Part shown: one piece after another, positions 25,403-33,161 of the stretch | Layout of the letters: every line of letters starts with the position of its first letter | How positions within the stretch are numbered: position 1 is the first letter of the stretch | Source of the DNA: Salibacterium qingdaonense | GTDB taxonomy: Bacteria; Bacillota; Bacilli; Bacillales; Marinococcaceae | Direction: 5' to 3' | DNA length: 64,000 bases | NCBI RefSeq assembly: GCF_900114715.1 | Contig: NZ_FOTY01000011.1 | Location: forward strand, 1 to 64,000 | Program-made: the position numbers and the translations under genes | The notes under the pieces: generated by a model | The model's input: only the letters and a program-made list of their open reading frames with translations | The model's database searches: none | What the model was told of the DNA's origin: nothing

Positions 25403-26653
25403 TCAGCAGAACGAGTCTTTGGATTTTGGCACAGATAGCCCAAACAGCGGCCGGATAAACAATGCGACAAACGTTCCGGCGAGGGCTAGAATGCCCCATA
25501 GGTAGCCGTGCAGACTGAAGGACGCGATGCCGGTGAAATAAGCGCCGATGTTGCACCCAAAGGCGAGGCGGGCGCCGTAGCCCATCAGCAGACCGCCGAT
25601 GACAGCGGTGGATACGTTTTTCACGTTGACACTGGTGAAACGGAACAGGCCGCCTGCTGCTGACGCGATAAACGCGCCGAGGATGACACCGAAGTTCAAA
25701 ACGCTGGTGCCATGGGCGAAAACACTGGACTGCAGCGTTTCAGCACTGCTTCCCTGCCAGTATCCCCAGCTGGCCACATCCATGCCCATCGTTTGAAGAA
25801 CCTGGGAACCCCAGAGTGTGAACCCTGACGTGACACCCCAGCCGCTGCCGCGGGTAAGAAGCGTCAGCGCGTTAAGAACCGCCAGTACAACGGCTGCGGT
25901 GATGAGCGGCCATGACCCGCGGAGAACTCTTTTCCAGCCTGACGCTGTCGGAACCGGCGCCATACGGGGCGGCTGTGTCCTTTTCTCCCGGCGGAGGGTC
26001 CACCAGATAATGAATCCGAAAAAGAGAACCGAAACGGCCCAGGCGCCGAAATAACCGAGTCCGGTTGATGTCGCGAGCGATACAGAGCCGAATGACGGCA
26101 TCTCTTCTGACCAGAACGGCAGGTGATAAGCGCCGAGCGTTGCGCCGATAATGAAAAAGAACAACGTCACAAACATGACCGTGCGGCCGCCGCCTACTGC
26201 GTACAGTGTACCGGATGCGCACCCGCCTCCAAGCTGCATGCCAAGACCAAACAAGAACGCACCGACAACCAGGCTGATACCGATTGGGTTTACGTTACCA
26301 GTGGCTGCTCCGCCGAAAAAGGTTGTACCTATGGCAAGAATCGGAGCGAACAGCGTAACGGCAACCGCGAGCATAACCATATGCGCCCGCAGCGCCTGCC
26401 CGTTGCCGACGGAGGCAAATCTCCGGAACGCCGATGTGAATCCGAATCTGGCATGAAATAACGTATAGCCAAGTAAAAGTCCGAGAATTAAAAGAATCGG
26501 CTGGGCCGGCTGCTGTGTCAGGGCCAGAAAGACCGTTAATACAGCAGCGACAATGAGGGCCCCGACAACAAGTGGTATCTGGGCTTGATTCAGCGAAGGC
26601 TCTTTGGCGCCTTCATGTTGATGACCGGTAACAGCTTCTGCTTGAACCGCCAT
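25403..26653 (-). CDS. YeeE/YedE family (TsuA-like) sulfur-compound transporter
   Basis: Multi-helix membrane protein of 416 residues. The family's repeated motif is present twice: QLGGGCASGTLYAVGGG and LAFGCNIGAYFTGIAS. The cysteines in these motifs relay thiosulfate in characterised TsuA proteins. GTG 26662 is possible, but ATG 26653 has AAGAGG at better spacing. It is not accompanied by a TusA/YeeD gene. The substrate may be thiosulfate or another sulfur anion. It lies between repeat arrays 3 and 4. Confidence 0.88.
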   Translation of the reverse strand: MAVQAEAVTGHQHEGAKEPSLNQAQIPLVVGALIVAAVLTVFLALTQQPAQPILLILGLLLGYTLFHARFGFTSAFRRFASVGNGQALRAHMVMLAVAVTLFAPILAIGTTFFGGAATGNVNPIGISLVVGAFLFGLGMQLGGGCASGTLYAVGGGRTVMFVTLFFFIIGATLGAYHLPFWSEEMPSFGSVSLATSTGLGYFGAWAVSVLFFGFIIWWTLRREKRTQPPRMAPVPTASGWKRVLRGSWPLITAAVVLAVLNALTLLTRGSGWGVTSGFTLWGSQVLQTMGMDVASWGYWQGSSAETLQSSVFAHGTSVLNFGVILGAFIASAAGGLFRFTSVNVKNVSTAVIGGLLMGYGARLAFGCNIGAYFTGIASFSLHGYLWGILALAGTFVALFIRPLFGLSVPKSKDSFC

Positions 26654-27021
26654 ATTATCCACCTCTTTCTTATAATACCTATATTATTAGTAGGGATTTA
26701 GAACAATCATATTATATACCGCCTTAAACCATATTGTAAAGTTAAATGCCCAGTTTTCTCATTTACTGGAGTACCGGGGATTTGTCGTTTTTTTGTTATC
26801 ATAGAAGAGGCTGTATCAAAAATCTGTGAATAAAAAAATGCCTCGTCGACATATTGAGTATGCGCTGCAGGCGGACACTTTTCCTCCAGAGTACAAGAGC
26901 GGCATCGACTCGCAGATGCTCACTGCGTCTTCTTCCCTCTGGAGATGTATCTGTTTTTTTGCAGAAAAAGGGCCGTTACATCTGGAATCGAGCTTTGGCT
27001 GTTACGTACCGGAGTGGCTTC

Positions 27022-27214
27022 GTGGACACTGCATCGCCTGAAAAACACTTAGAGTCCACGGAGGTAGTGTTTGGGGACACTGAGACTTCCCCGCCGTCGG
27101 TTAGTGTCCTTTGATTTACGCCTGCACCCACTAATCCCTGATTCCAGCGGCGTAGTGGACATTAAGCGGTGCTTTGTGGATACTACGCCCCTATTTTTCG
27201 ATAATAGTGTCCAA
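27022..27214. repeat. phased dyad array 4 (GTGGACACT / TAGTGTCCAC), paralogue of array 1
   Basis: Forward words begin at 27022, 27073, 27124 and 27176 (steps 51, 51, 52); inverted words at 27050, 27102, 27153 and 27205 (52, 51, 52). Degenerate copies stay in register. The first and last units match those of array 1 (CTATTTTTCGA before the last inverted word). It is noncoding. Confidence 0.8.
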
Positions 27215-27317
27215 AACTGGAGGAATTGCAGCCGAAAGCGGCCCGCTGAAATACACGGCATGCACTTATCCTCCAGAGCACAACCGCGGCATTCCTTTCC
27301 TGCCTATGATTCAAAAA

Positions 27318-27350
27318 AAGGAGCTGTATCTGTTTGATACAACTCCTCTG
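27318..27350 (-). terminator. terminator of ahpF
   Basis: On the minus strand GGAGTTGTATC pairs with GATACAGCTCC around AAACA, followed by TTTTTTT. A near-identical hairpin recurs at 40884-40918. Confidence 0.85.
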
Positions 27351-27354
27351 TTCA

Positions 27355-28884
27355 TTAATTCCGTATCAAGTAGTCAAAGGCGCCAAGAGCTGCAGAGGCT
27401 CCGGATCCCATTGACGTAATAATCTGTTTATACGGCATATCGGTGCAGTCGCCTGCCGCGAAGACGCCGGGAACATCGGTGGCGCCTGTTTTATCCGTGA
27501 CGATTTCACCGAATTTATTCTTTTCTACCGTATCCTCAAGCCATGCGGTATTTGGATCAAGGCCGATCTGGACAAAAACACCGGCGAGTTCAATGCTGCG
27601 CTCTTCGTCAGATTCGCGGTCTACATAGCTCAACCCCTGCACCTTACTCTCGCCGTAAATTTCAGATGTACGTGCATTGGTGATAACCGTCACGTTGGAG
27701 AGGCTGTGCACCCGTTCCTGCAGCACGCTGTCTGCGTTCAATTCAGGCAGGAATTCGAGGATCGTAACGTGCTTGACGATACCGGCTAAATCGATCGCGG
27801 CTTCAATGCCGGAGTTCCCCCCGCCGATGACCGCTACATCTTTTCCTTCAAACATCGGACCGTCACAGTGCGGGCAGTAGGCGACGCCTTTATTGGTGAA
27901 TTCCGCTTCGCCTGGTATACCGATCGTTTTCCAGCTCGCGCCGGTGGAAAGAACGATGGTTTTACTCTGCAGCGCCGCACCGTTTTCCAGTTTCAGCTCG
28001 AAATCGTCTTTTTTCTCCAGTGAGTCGGCGAGCATGGAATCCAGGATATCGACATCATAGTCGCGGACGTGTTCTTCAAGGCTCGCTGTCAGCTGCGGTC
28101 CTTCGGTGTACTTGGTCGCGACAAAGTTTTCGATCCCCTTGGTATCTGCTACCTGGCCGCCGAAACGATCCGCTACAATACCGGTACGAATGCCTTTTCT
28201 CGCCGCATAAATGGCAGCACTCGCGCCGGCCGGTCCACCGCCGACAATGAGCATGTCATACGGATCTTTATCGTTCAGGGCGTCGACATCCACTGCCGTA
28301 TTTCCGAGTTTTTCAAGGATACTTTTCAGCGTCTGGCGTCCATCCACAAAAGCATCTCCATTTAAGTAGACAGACGGAACAGCCATCACATCTTTATTCT
28401 CTGCCTCGTCTTTAAAGGCTGACCCTTCAATCATCGTATGGGTGATATCCGGGTTAATGACACTCATAAGGTTCAGCGCCTGCACCACATCCGGGCAGTT
28501 ATGGCAGGACAGGCTGACAAATGTCTCAAAATGAAGCGGACCTTGCAGCTGTCTGATTTGTTCAAGCACCTGCTCTTCTTCTTTCGGAGGACGGCCGCTC
28601 ACCTGCAGCAGTGCCAGAACCAGGGACGTGAATTCGTGGCCGAGCGGTACACCGGAGAATACAACACCTGTATCTTCGCCGGGCCGGTTCACACTGAAAC
28701 TCGGCACCCTCGGGAACTCTCCCTGTTCCATCGTGATTTTATCAGACATACCGGTGATTTCCTGCACGAGTTCATCTACTTCTTTCGAAACATCGTCGGA
28801 GCCGAACTGCACTTTCAGAACAATGTCGTTTTCGAGCAGTTTCAAATACTCTTTAAGCTGTGATTTAATTTCCTGATCGAGCAT
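27355..28884 (-). CDS. ahpF: alkyl hydroperoxide reductase subunit F
   Basis: NADH-dependent flavoprotein disulfide reductase that recharges AhpC. The 509-residue product has an N-terminal thioredoxin-like double fold with the redox pair Cys127/Cys130 (SCHNC), then an FAD strand (MLIVGGGPAGASAAIYAARKG), the catalytic CPHC (Cys337/Cys340) and an NAD-binding strand (VAVIGGGNSGIEAA). The C-terminal FAD segment is GVFAAGDCTDMPYKQI. ahpC lies 115 bases upstream on the same strand, the usual order. A hairpin in the gap may give different levels of the two products. Confidence 0.95.
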   Translation of the reverse strand: MLDQEIKSQLKEYLKLLENDIVLKVQFGSDDVSKEVDELVQEITGMSDKITMEQGEFPRVPSFSVNRPGEDTGVVFSGVPLGHEFTSLVLALLQVSGRPPKEEEQVLEQIRQLQGPLHFETFVSLSCHNCPDVVQALNLMSVINPDITHTMIEGSAFKDEAENKDVMAVPSVYLNGDAFVDGRQTLKSILEKLGNTAVDVDALNDKDPYDMLIVGGGPAGASAAIYAARKGIRTGIVADRFGGQVADTKGIENFVATKYTEGPQLTASLEEHVRDYDVDILDSMLADSLEKKDDFELKLENGAALQSKTIVLSTGASWKTIGIPGEAEFTNKGVAYCPHCDGPMFEGKDVAVIGGGNSGIEAAIDLAGIVKHVTILEFLPELNADSVLQERVHSLSNVTVITNARTSEIYGESKVQGLSYVDRESDEERSIELAGVFVQIGLDPNTAWLEDTVEKNKFGEIVTDKTGATDVPGVFAAGDCTDMPYKQIITSMGSGASAALGAFDYLIRN

Positions 28885-28922
28885 AGGGACCCTCTCTTTC
28901 TTTGTATCTCAACAGTAAGGAA

Positions 28923-28946
28923 GTTCGACGCCGTTAAACGTCGAAC
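28923..28946 (-). other. intercistronic hairpin between ahpC and ahpF
   Basis: GTTCGACG pairs with CGTCGAAC around CCGTTAAA. It lacks a T tract on the minus strand, so it may stabilise the ahpC message or slow polymerase rather than terminate. Confidence 0.55.
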
Positions 28947-28999
28947 CCCCTTCAAAAAACCGTCATGTTTTTATTTTGCTGCGGATAACGGCGTTTCTC

Positions 29000-29563
29000 T
29001 TAAATTTTACCTACGAGATCAAGGCTCGGCTTCAGTGTTTCACCGTTTTCATCCCATTTGGCAGGGCATACTTCATCCGGATTTTCACGTACATACTGCG
29101 CTGCTTTGATTTTGCTGATGATGGTGCTTGCGTCACGGCCGATGCCGTCTGCGTTGATTTCCACCGTCTGAATCACGCCGTCCGGATCAATGATGAACGT
29201 ACCGCGGTCAGCCAGACCTTCGTCTTCGCGCAGCACATCAAAGTTGCGGGAAAGCTGCTGGGATGGATCACCAATCATGGTGTACTCGATTTTGTTGATG
29301 GATTCCGAAGCTTCATGCCATGCCTTGTGTACAAAATGTGTATCTGTGGACACCGAATACACTTCTGTTCCAAGATTTTTCAGCTCTTTGTACTGTTCCT
29401 GCATGTCTTCGAGTTCTGTCGGGCAGACAAAGGAAAAGTCTGCTGGATAAAACACGACAACGCTCCATTGACCTTTAAAATTTTCTTCTGATACATCGAT
29501 AAACTCACCTTGATGGAACGCCTTGGCTTGAAATGGCTCTACTTCTTTTCCTATTAGTGACAT
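29000..29563 (-). CDS. ahpC: alkyl hydroperoxide reductase subunit C (2-Cys peroxiredoxin)
   Basis: Typical 2-Cys peroxiredoxin of 187 residues. The peroxidatic Cys47 is in [14 protein letters not shown] and the resolving Cys166 in DEVCPAKW. AhpF returns it to the reduced state. The ribosome binding site AAGGAGG is 9 bases from ATG. A promoter candidate on the minus strand is TTAATG-16-TATAGA (29609-29636). Confidence 0.96.
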   Translation of the reverse strand: MSLIGKEVEPFQAKAFHQGEFIDVSEENFKGQWSVVVFYPADFSFVCPTELEDMQEQYKELKNLGTEVYSVSTDTHFVHKAWHEASESINKIEYTMIGDPSQQLSRNFDVLREDEGLADRGTFIIDPDGVIQTVEINADGIGRDASTIISKIKAAQYVRENPDEVCPAKWDENGETLKPSLDLVGKI

Positions 29564-29608
29564 CGTATAGGTCCTCCTTCTTGAAAAAACAATATTGGAT
29601 GTACGTTT

Positions 29609-29673
29609 TCTATAGTACCATTAAACTTGCCATTAATAAAAATATAATGGTTTTTTTATTATAAGAAGTATTA
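29609..29673 (-). promoter_or_regulatory. ahpC promoter with a possible PerR-type box
   Basis: Minus strand -35 TTAATG (29631-29636) and -10 TATAGA (29609-29614) with a 16-base spacer. TTATAAGAAGTATTA at 29659-29673 matches 11 of 14 fixed positions of the PerR box TTATAATNATTATAA, but it sits upstream of the -35, so repression through it is uncertain. Confidence 0.4.
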
Positions 29674-29844
29674 ATAATTGTCACCAATTCATCAAATACA
29701 TTCTCATAACTAAGAGTCCTTTCCCCCGATCAGTCAGTAAATAAACACAAGATTTTTTGAAAACGCTTTATTTTCTATTCTTAATGTATAGATCTAATTG
29801 AGAAAGAAAGGCTCTGTCAGCGCTTTAAAACAGCCTGCAGCGTT

Positions 29845-30426
29845 TTATTTCGATACAAATCGATTCCCCGTTTCCCAAAACCTGTAGGGATAGTCTCTAG
29901 CTTCTCCTGTATTCTCGATTCCTATCCGGGGCCCGGAAGAAATCTCTGCGGGATTTTGTCCCGGTATGATGTACAGCGGTTTTTCAGAAAAATGGCGTCC
30001 GTAATCCTCCATCGTGATGCCAAGGGCCTTCGTTAATTTCCCGGGACCGTTCGTTAATTCTATGTCCTTCTGCCGGTTCCGCCGCGTGCGCATGAGGTCG
30101 ATTCCGTCCACCGGCTCAAGTGCCCGGATTAACACCGCTTCGGGCCTCCCTTCCGGTGCGGTCACTACGTTCACCAGACAGTGGGTGTGCATTTCAAACG
30201 TATAGACATGTCCCGGGGCATGGAACATAATTTCGGTTCTTTTTGTTCGTCTGCCACCATAACTGTGCGCGGCCCGGTCCTCAGGGCCTGTATAGGCTTC
30301 TGTTTCTACAATTCTACCGGCGGCGGCCCCGTCTTTTGTTTCTTTTACGAGTATACACCCAAGAAGATCTTCTGCTGTTTGCAGTGTAGATTCACAAAAA
30401 ATTTTTTTGATATTGGAATGTCCCAT
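29845..30426 (-). CDS. 3-methyladenine DNA glycosylase (AAG/MPG family)
   Basis: Base-excision repair enzyme that removes alkylated and deaminated purines. 193 residues, with AGRIVETEAYTGPEDRAAHSYGG (catalytic Glu in VETEAY), the Tyr-Thr-Phe region GHVYTFEMHTHCLVNVV, and NGPGKLTKALGI near 125. Length is normal for the Bacillus Mpg proteins. The ribosome binding site is AGGTGAGG. It is monocistronic and divergent from metE, sharing the regulatory region 30427-30834. Confidence 0.93.
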   Translation of the reverse strand: MGHSNIKKIFCESTLQTAEDLLGCILVKETKDGAAAGRIVETEAYTGPEDRAAHSYGGRRTKRTEIMFHAPGHVYTFEMHTHCLVNVVTAPEGRPEAVLIRALEPVDGIDLMRTRRNRQKDIELTNGPGKLTKALGITMEDYGRHFSEKPLYIIPGQNPAEISSGPRIGIENTGEARDYPYRFWETGNRFVSK

Positions 30427-30485
30427 TATTTCGCCTCACCTCGTACATGTTGGTATTTATAACGCTCTCAAACACAATATATGCG

Positions 30486-30527
30486 GTCAAGGTGCCCTTG
30501 ACAGGACGGCAGTACAAGCGATATAGT
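30486..30527 (+). promoter_or_regulatory. metE promoter with overlapping palindrome
   Basis: TTGACA (30498-30503), 18-base spacer, TATAGT (30522-30527). The perfect palindrome GTCAAGG-TGC-CCTTGAC (30486-30502) covers most of the -35 and is a candidate repressor site. Confidence 0.65.
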
Positions 30528-30533
30528 TTGTCT

Positions 30534-30782
30534 ACAAACATAGATATATGACGGAAACAGGCACCCTGTTTATTACCTTATCAGGATGGCGTGAATCTGC
30601 CGGGCTGCTTCCGGGATTTTCACTTCTTCTAAAAGAAAAACCGGCAGATCCGCTTGTTTTATGACACCGCCCGGTCTGGGGGAGACAGCCAGGTGTCAGA
30701 TACCACGTATCCAGCTGGGTATTTTTACTTACGCTTCTCCCGCGCCCGCGCGCCGTAATTACAGTAAAAATACCTTTTTTTT
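30534..30782 (+). promoter_or_regulatory. long structured leader with intrinsic terminator upstream of metE (riboswitch-like)
   Basis: From the predicted start near 30534 the leader can form AAACAGG/CCTGTTT, CTGCCGG/CCGGCAG and TGACACC/GGTGTCA helices. It ends in a terminator: GGTATTTTTAC-TTACG (30718-30733) pairs with CGTAA and GTAAAAATACC (30753-30773), followed by eight T. Upstream GATACC could pair with GGTATT and act as antiterminator. Parts recall a cobalamin riboswitch (GGC-GTGAATCT-GCC hairpin loop; GGTCTGGGGGAGACAGCC resembles the B12 box), but the CCCGCNACTGT core is not seen. No S-box or T-box consensus is present. Control by premature termination is well supported; the ligand is not. 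Confidence 0.6.
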
Positions 30783-30834
30783 ACGGCTTTTATCTTTTAT
30801 TATGAACACTTTATTCTACCAAGGAGGCAGCCAT

Positions 30835-33114
30835 ATGGAAACCAACTGGATCAGCAGTTCCCCCGGATACCCCCGGCTCGGGGAAAATCGCGAATGGAAA
30901 CGGATCCTTGAAAGCTATTGGTCGGATAAAATCAGCAGAGAAGAATTTCTGCAGACGATGAAAGATCTCCGGCTTCAGTATCTGCAAAAACAAAAAGACA
31001 AAGGCATCGCGCTTGTTCCTTCCAGCGATTTTTCCTACTATGACCACATATTGGATACAGCTGTGATGTTCGGTCTTGTCCCCGAGCGGTTTCAAGGCAG
31101 CGGTGACATGCTGCAGACCTATTTCAACATGGCGCGCGGCACAGATGAAGCACCAGCGTGCGAAATGACAAAATGGTTCAACACCAATTATCACTACATC
31201 GTGCCGGAACTTGGTGAAATCACCCCGTCCCTTCAGGAAAACAAACCGCTTCAAGATTTCAAAGAAGCCAAAGAGGAACTGGGGATGGATACAAAGCCGG
31301 TCCTTATCGGGCCGTTCACGTTTCTGAAACTGTCCAAAGGGTACGAGACTGCCGACTTTGAAGCGAAACTGGAGCAGCTTCTGCCGCTTTACACGACTGT
31401 ACTGCAGCAGCTTCAGGAAGCCGGTGCCTCCTGGGTGCAGATAGATGAACCTTCTCTCGTGCCGACAATAAGCGAAGAGGAATTCCGCTCTGTACAGCAC
31501 ATCTACGAGACGTTCGCCGCAGATGTTCCGGAACTCTCCATTCTACTTCAGACCTACTTTGAAGGTGTTCATTTTTACGAAAAGGTAACGAGCCTGCCCG
31601 CTGCCGGTATCGGGCTGGATTTTGTTCATGGATATGAGAAAAACATGGCCGCTCTGAAACAATTTGGATTCCCGGAAGACAAGACACTTGCCGCCGGCGT
31701 TATCGACGGACGCAACATCTGGCGCGCCGATCTGAAAGCCAAAGAAGAACTGCTGAAAGAAATCGATGCACATGCGCCCCAGTCGGATAAAATTGTGCAG
31801 CCGTCCTGCAGTCTGCTGCACGTACCAGTGACCAAAACACTGGAAACAAAGCTCGATTCCGTCCTTTACGGTGCCCTCTCTTTTGCAGATGAAAAACTGG
31901 AAGAGATTGCTGCACTTACGGATGTACTCAGTGGGCACAGTGCTGCAGATACTATGGAAGAAAACCAGCAGGCACTGAAAACTTTCGCAAAAACGTACCG
32001 GCAGCAATCTGCGGACTTAACAAAAGAACGTGAATCGCTGCCGTCCAAACGGGAGCTTCCCTTTGCTGAACGGAAAAAGTATCAGGATGAGACATGGGAA
32101 CTTCCGCTTCTGCCGACAACAACCATTGGCAGTTTCCCGCAGACAAAAGAAGTCCGCGTAGCGCGTCAGCAGTTCCGTAAAGGAGAAAAGAGCCCGGAAG
32201 CCTATAACGAATTCATCCGCAGCAAAATCAAGGAATGGATTGATCTTCAGGAAGATATAGGCCTTGATGTGCTTGTACACGGAGAATTTGAGCGCAATGA
32301 TATGGTCGAATTTTTCGGGGAAAAGCTGAACGGCTTTGCCTTCACAAGCTACGGCTGGGTGCAGTCTTACGGTTCCCGCTGCGTCAAGCCGCCGATCATT
32401 TACGACGATGTTACGTTTGAGGCGCCGATGACCGTGGAAGAGTCCCGTTACGCCCAATCGTTGACTGATAAGCCGGTAAAAGGTATGCTGACTGGTCCGG
32501 TGACAATTCTCAACTGGTCGTTTGAACGGGACGACATTCCAAGAAAGGAGACTTCTTTCCAGATTGCCGTCGCCCTCAGCCGTGAAGTGCAGGCACTGGA
32601 GGAATCCGGCATCAACATGATTCAGGTGGATGAACCGGCAGTACGGGAAGGTCTTCCGCTTAAGCGGGAGGAATGGGACGAATACCTGGATTGGTCTGTG
32701 ACTGCGTTTCGGCTGGCCACGTCCAATATCAAGGCGTCCACCCAGATCCACACTCATATGTGCTACAGCGAATTTCAGGACATGATCGAGTCCATCCGGG
32801 ATCTGGACGCCGATGTCATTTCCATCGAAACGTCCCGCAGCCACGGCGGGCTGATCGAGTCCTTTGAAACAGCTGTATATGATAAAGGAATCGGACTCGG
32901 TGTGTATGATATTCACAGTCCGCGGGTTCCTTCCGTCGACGAAATGAAAGATATGATTGACCGTGCGCTGCGCGTGCTGCCGGCGGATCTGTTCTGGATC
33001 AACCCTGACTGCGGCCTGAAAACAAGGAACACACCGGAAACGGTCGACTCTCTGAAAAATATGGTTCGCGCAGCAAGAGAAAGTCGGGAAACACGAGAAA
33101 TGCCTACTAAGTAA
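30835..33114 (+). CDS. metE: cobalamin-independent methionine synthase
   Basis: Transfers a methyl group from methyltetrahydrofolate triglutamate to homocysteine without B12. The 759-residue product has the two barrel halves of the family. Zinc ligands lie in the C-terminal half: His and Cys in IHTHMCYSEF, a Glu in VISIETSRSHGG and Cys in WINPDCGLKTR. TTIGSFPQT marks the start of the second half. ATG 30835 follows AAGGAGG; the frame's earlier start lies inside the leader and is rejected. nrdA begins 48 bases after the stop without a convincing terminator, so metE and nrdAB may be cotranscribed. Confidence 0.96.
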   Translation: METNWISSSPGYPRLGENREWKRILESYWSDKISREEFLQTMKDLRLQYLQKQKDKGIALVPSSDFSYYDHILDTAVMFGLVPERFQGSGDMLQTYFNMARGTDEAPACEMTKWFNTNYHYIVPELGEITPSLQENKPLQDFKEAKEELGMDTKPVLIGPFTFLKLSKGYETADFEAKLEQLLPLYTTVLQQLQEAGASWVQIDEPSLVPTISEEEFRSVQHIYETFAADVPELSILLQTYFEGVHFYEKVTSLPAAGIGLDFVHGYEKNMAALKQFGFPEDKTLAAGVIDGRNIWRADLKAKEELLKEIDAHAPQSDKIVQPSCSLLHVPVTKTLETKLDSVLYGALSFADEKLEEIAALTDVLSGHSAADTMEENQQALKTFAKTYRQQSADLTKERESLPSKRELPFAERKKYQDETWELPLLPTTTIGSFPQTKEVRVARQQFRKGEKSPEAYNEFIRSKIKEWIDLQEDIGLDVLVHGEFERNDMVEFFGEKLNGFAFTSYGWVQSYGSRCVKPPIIYDDVTFEAPMTVEESRYAQSLTDKPVKGMLTGPVTILNWSFERDDIPRKETSFQIAVALSREVQALEESGINMIQVDEPAVREGLPLKREEWDEYLDWSVTAFRLATSNIKASTQIHTHMCYSEFQDMIESIRDLDADVISIETSRSHGGLIESFETAVYDKGIGLGVYDIHSPRVPSVDEMKDMIDRALRVLPADLFWINPDCGLKTRNTPETVDSLKNMVRAARESRETREMPTK

Positions 33115-33161
33115 AACAGAGGGGGGCCGCTGCACGGCACCCTAATGATGGAGGAATCAAA

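Larger units (their letters stand above)
26805..27350. repeat. possible inverted-repeat-bounded noncoding segment containing array 4
   Basis: This accounts for most of the 700-base gap between yeeE and ahpF. The left edge AGAGGCTGTATCAAA and the right edge TTTGATACAACTCCTCT are near-inverse copies. Inside, CACTTTTCCTCCAGAG (26878) and CACTTATCCTCCAGAG (27265) are direct repeats, both followed by a GCGGCAT motif, on either side of array 4. No coding frame with a ribosome binding site was found. It may be a decayed mobile element or a chance pairing of the ahpF terminator with a similar upstream sequence. Confidence 0.35.

Noticed and set aside
30472-30487. NrdR box upstream of the metE-nrdAB run
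   Set aside because: ACACAATATATGCGGT matches only one half of the consensus and no second box was found at a helical distance.
30534-30782. S-box (SAM-I) or T-box leader before metE
   Set aside because: Neither the GAGGGA/GCAACC-type S-box core nor the T-box GGGTGGNACCGCG sequence is present.
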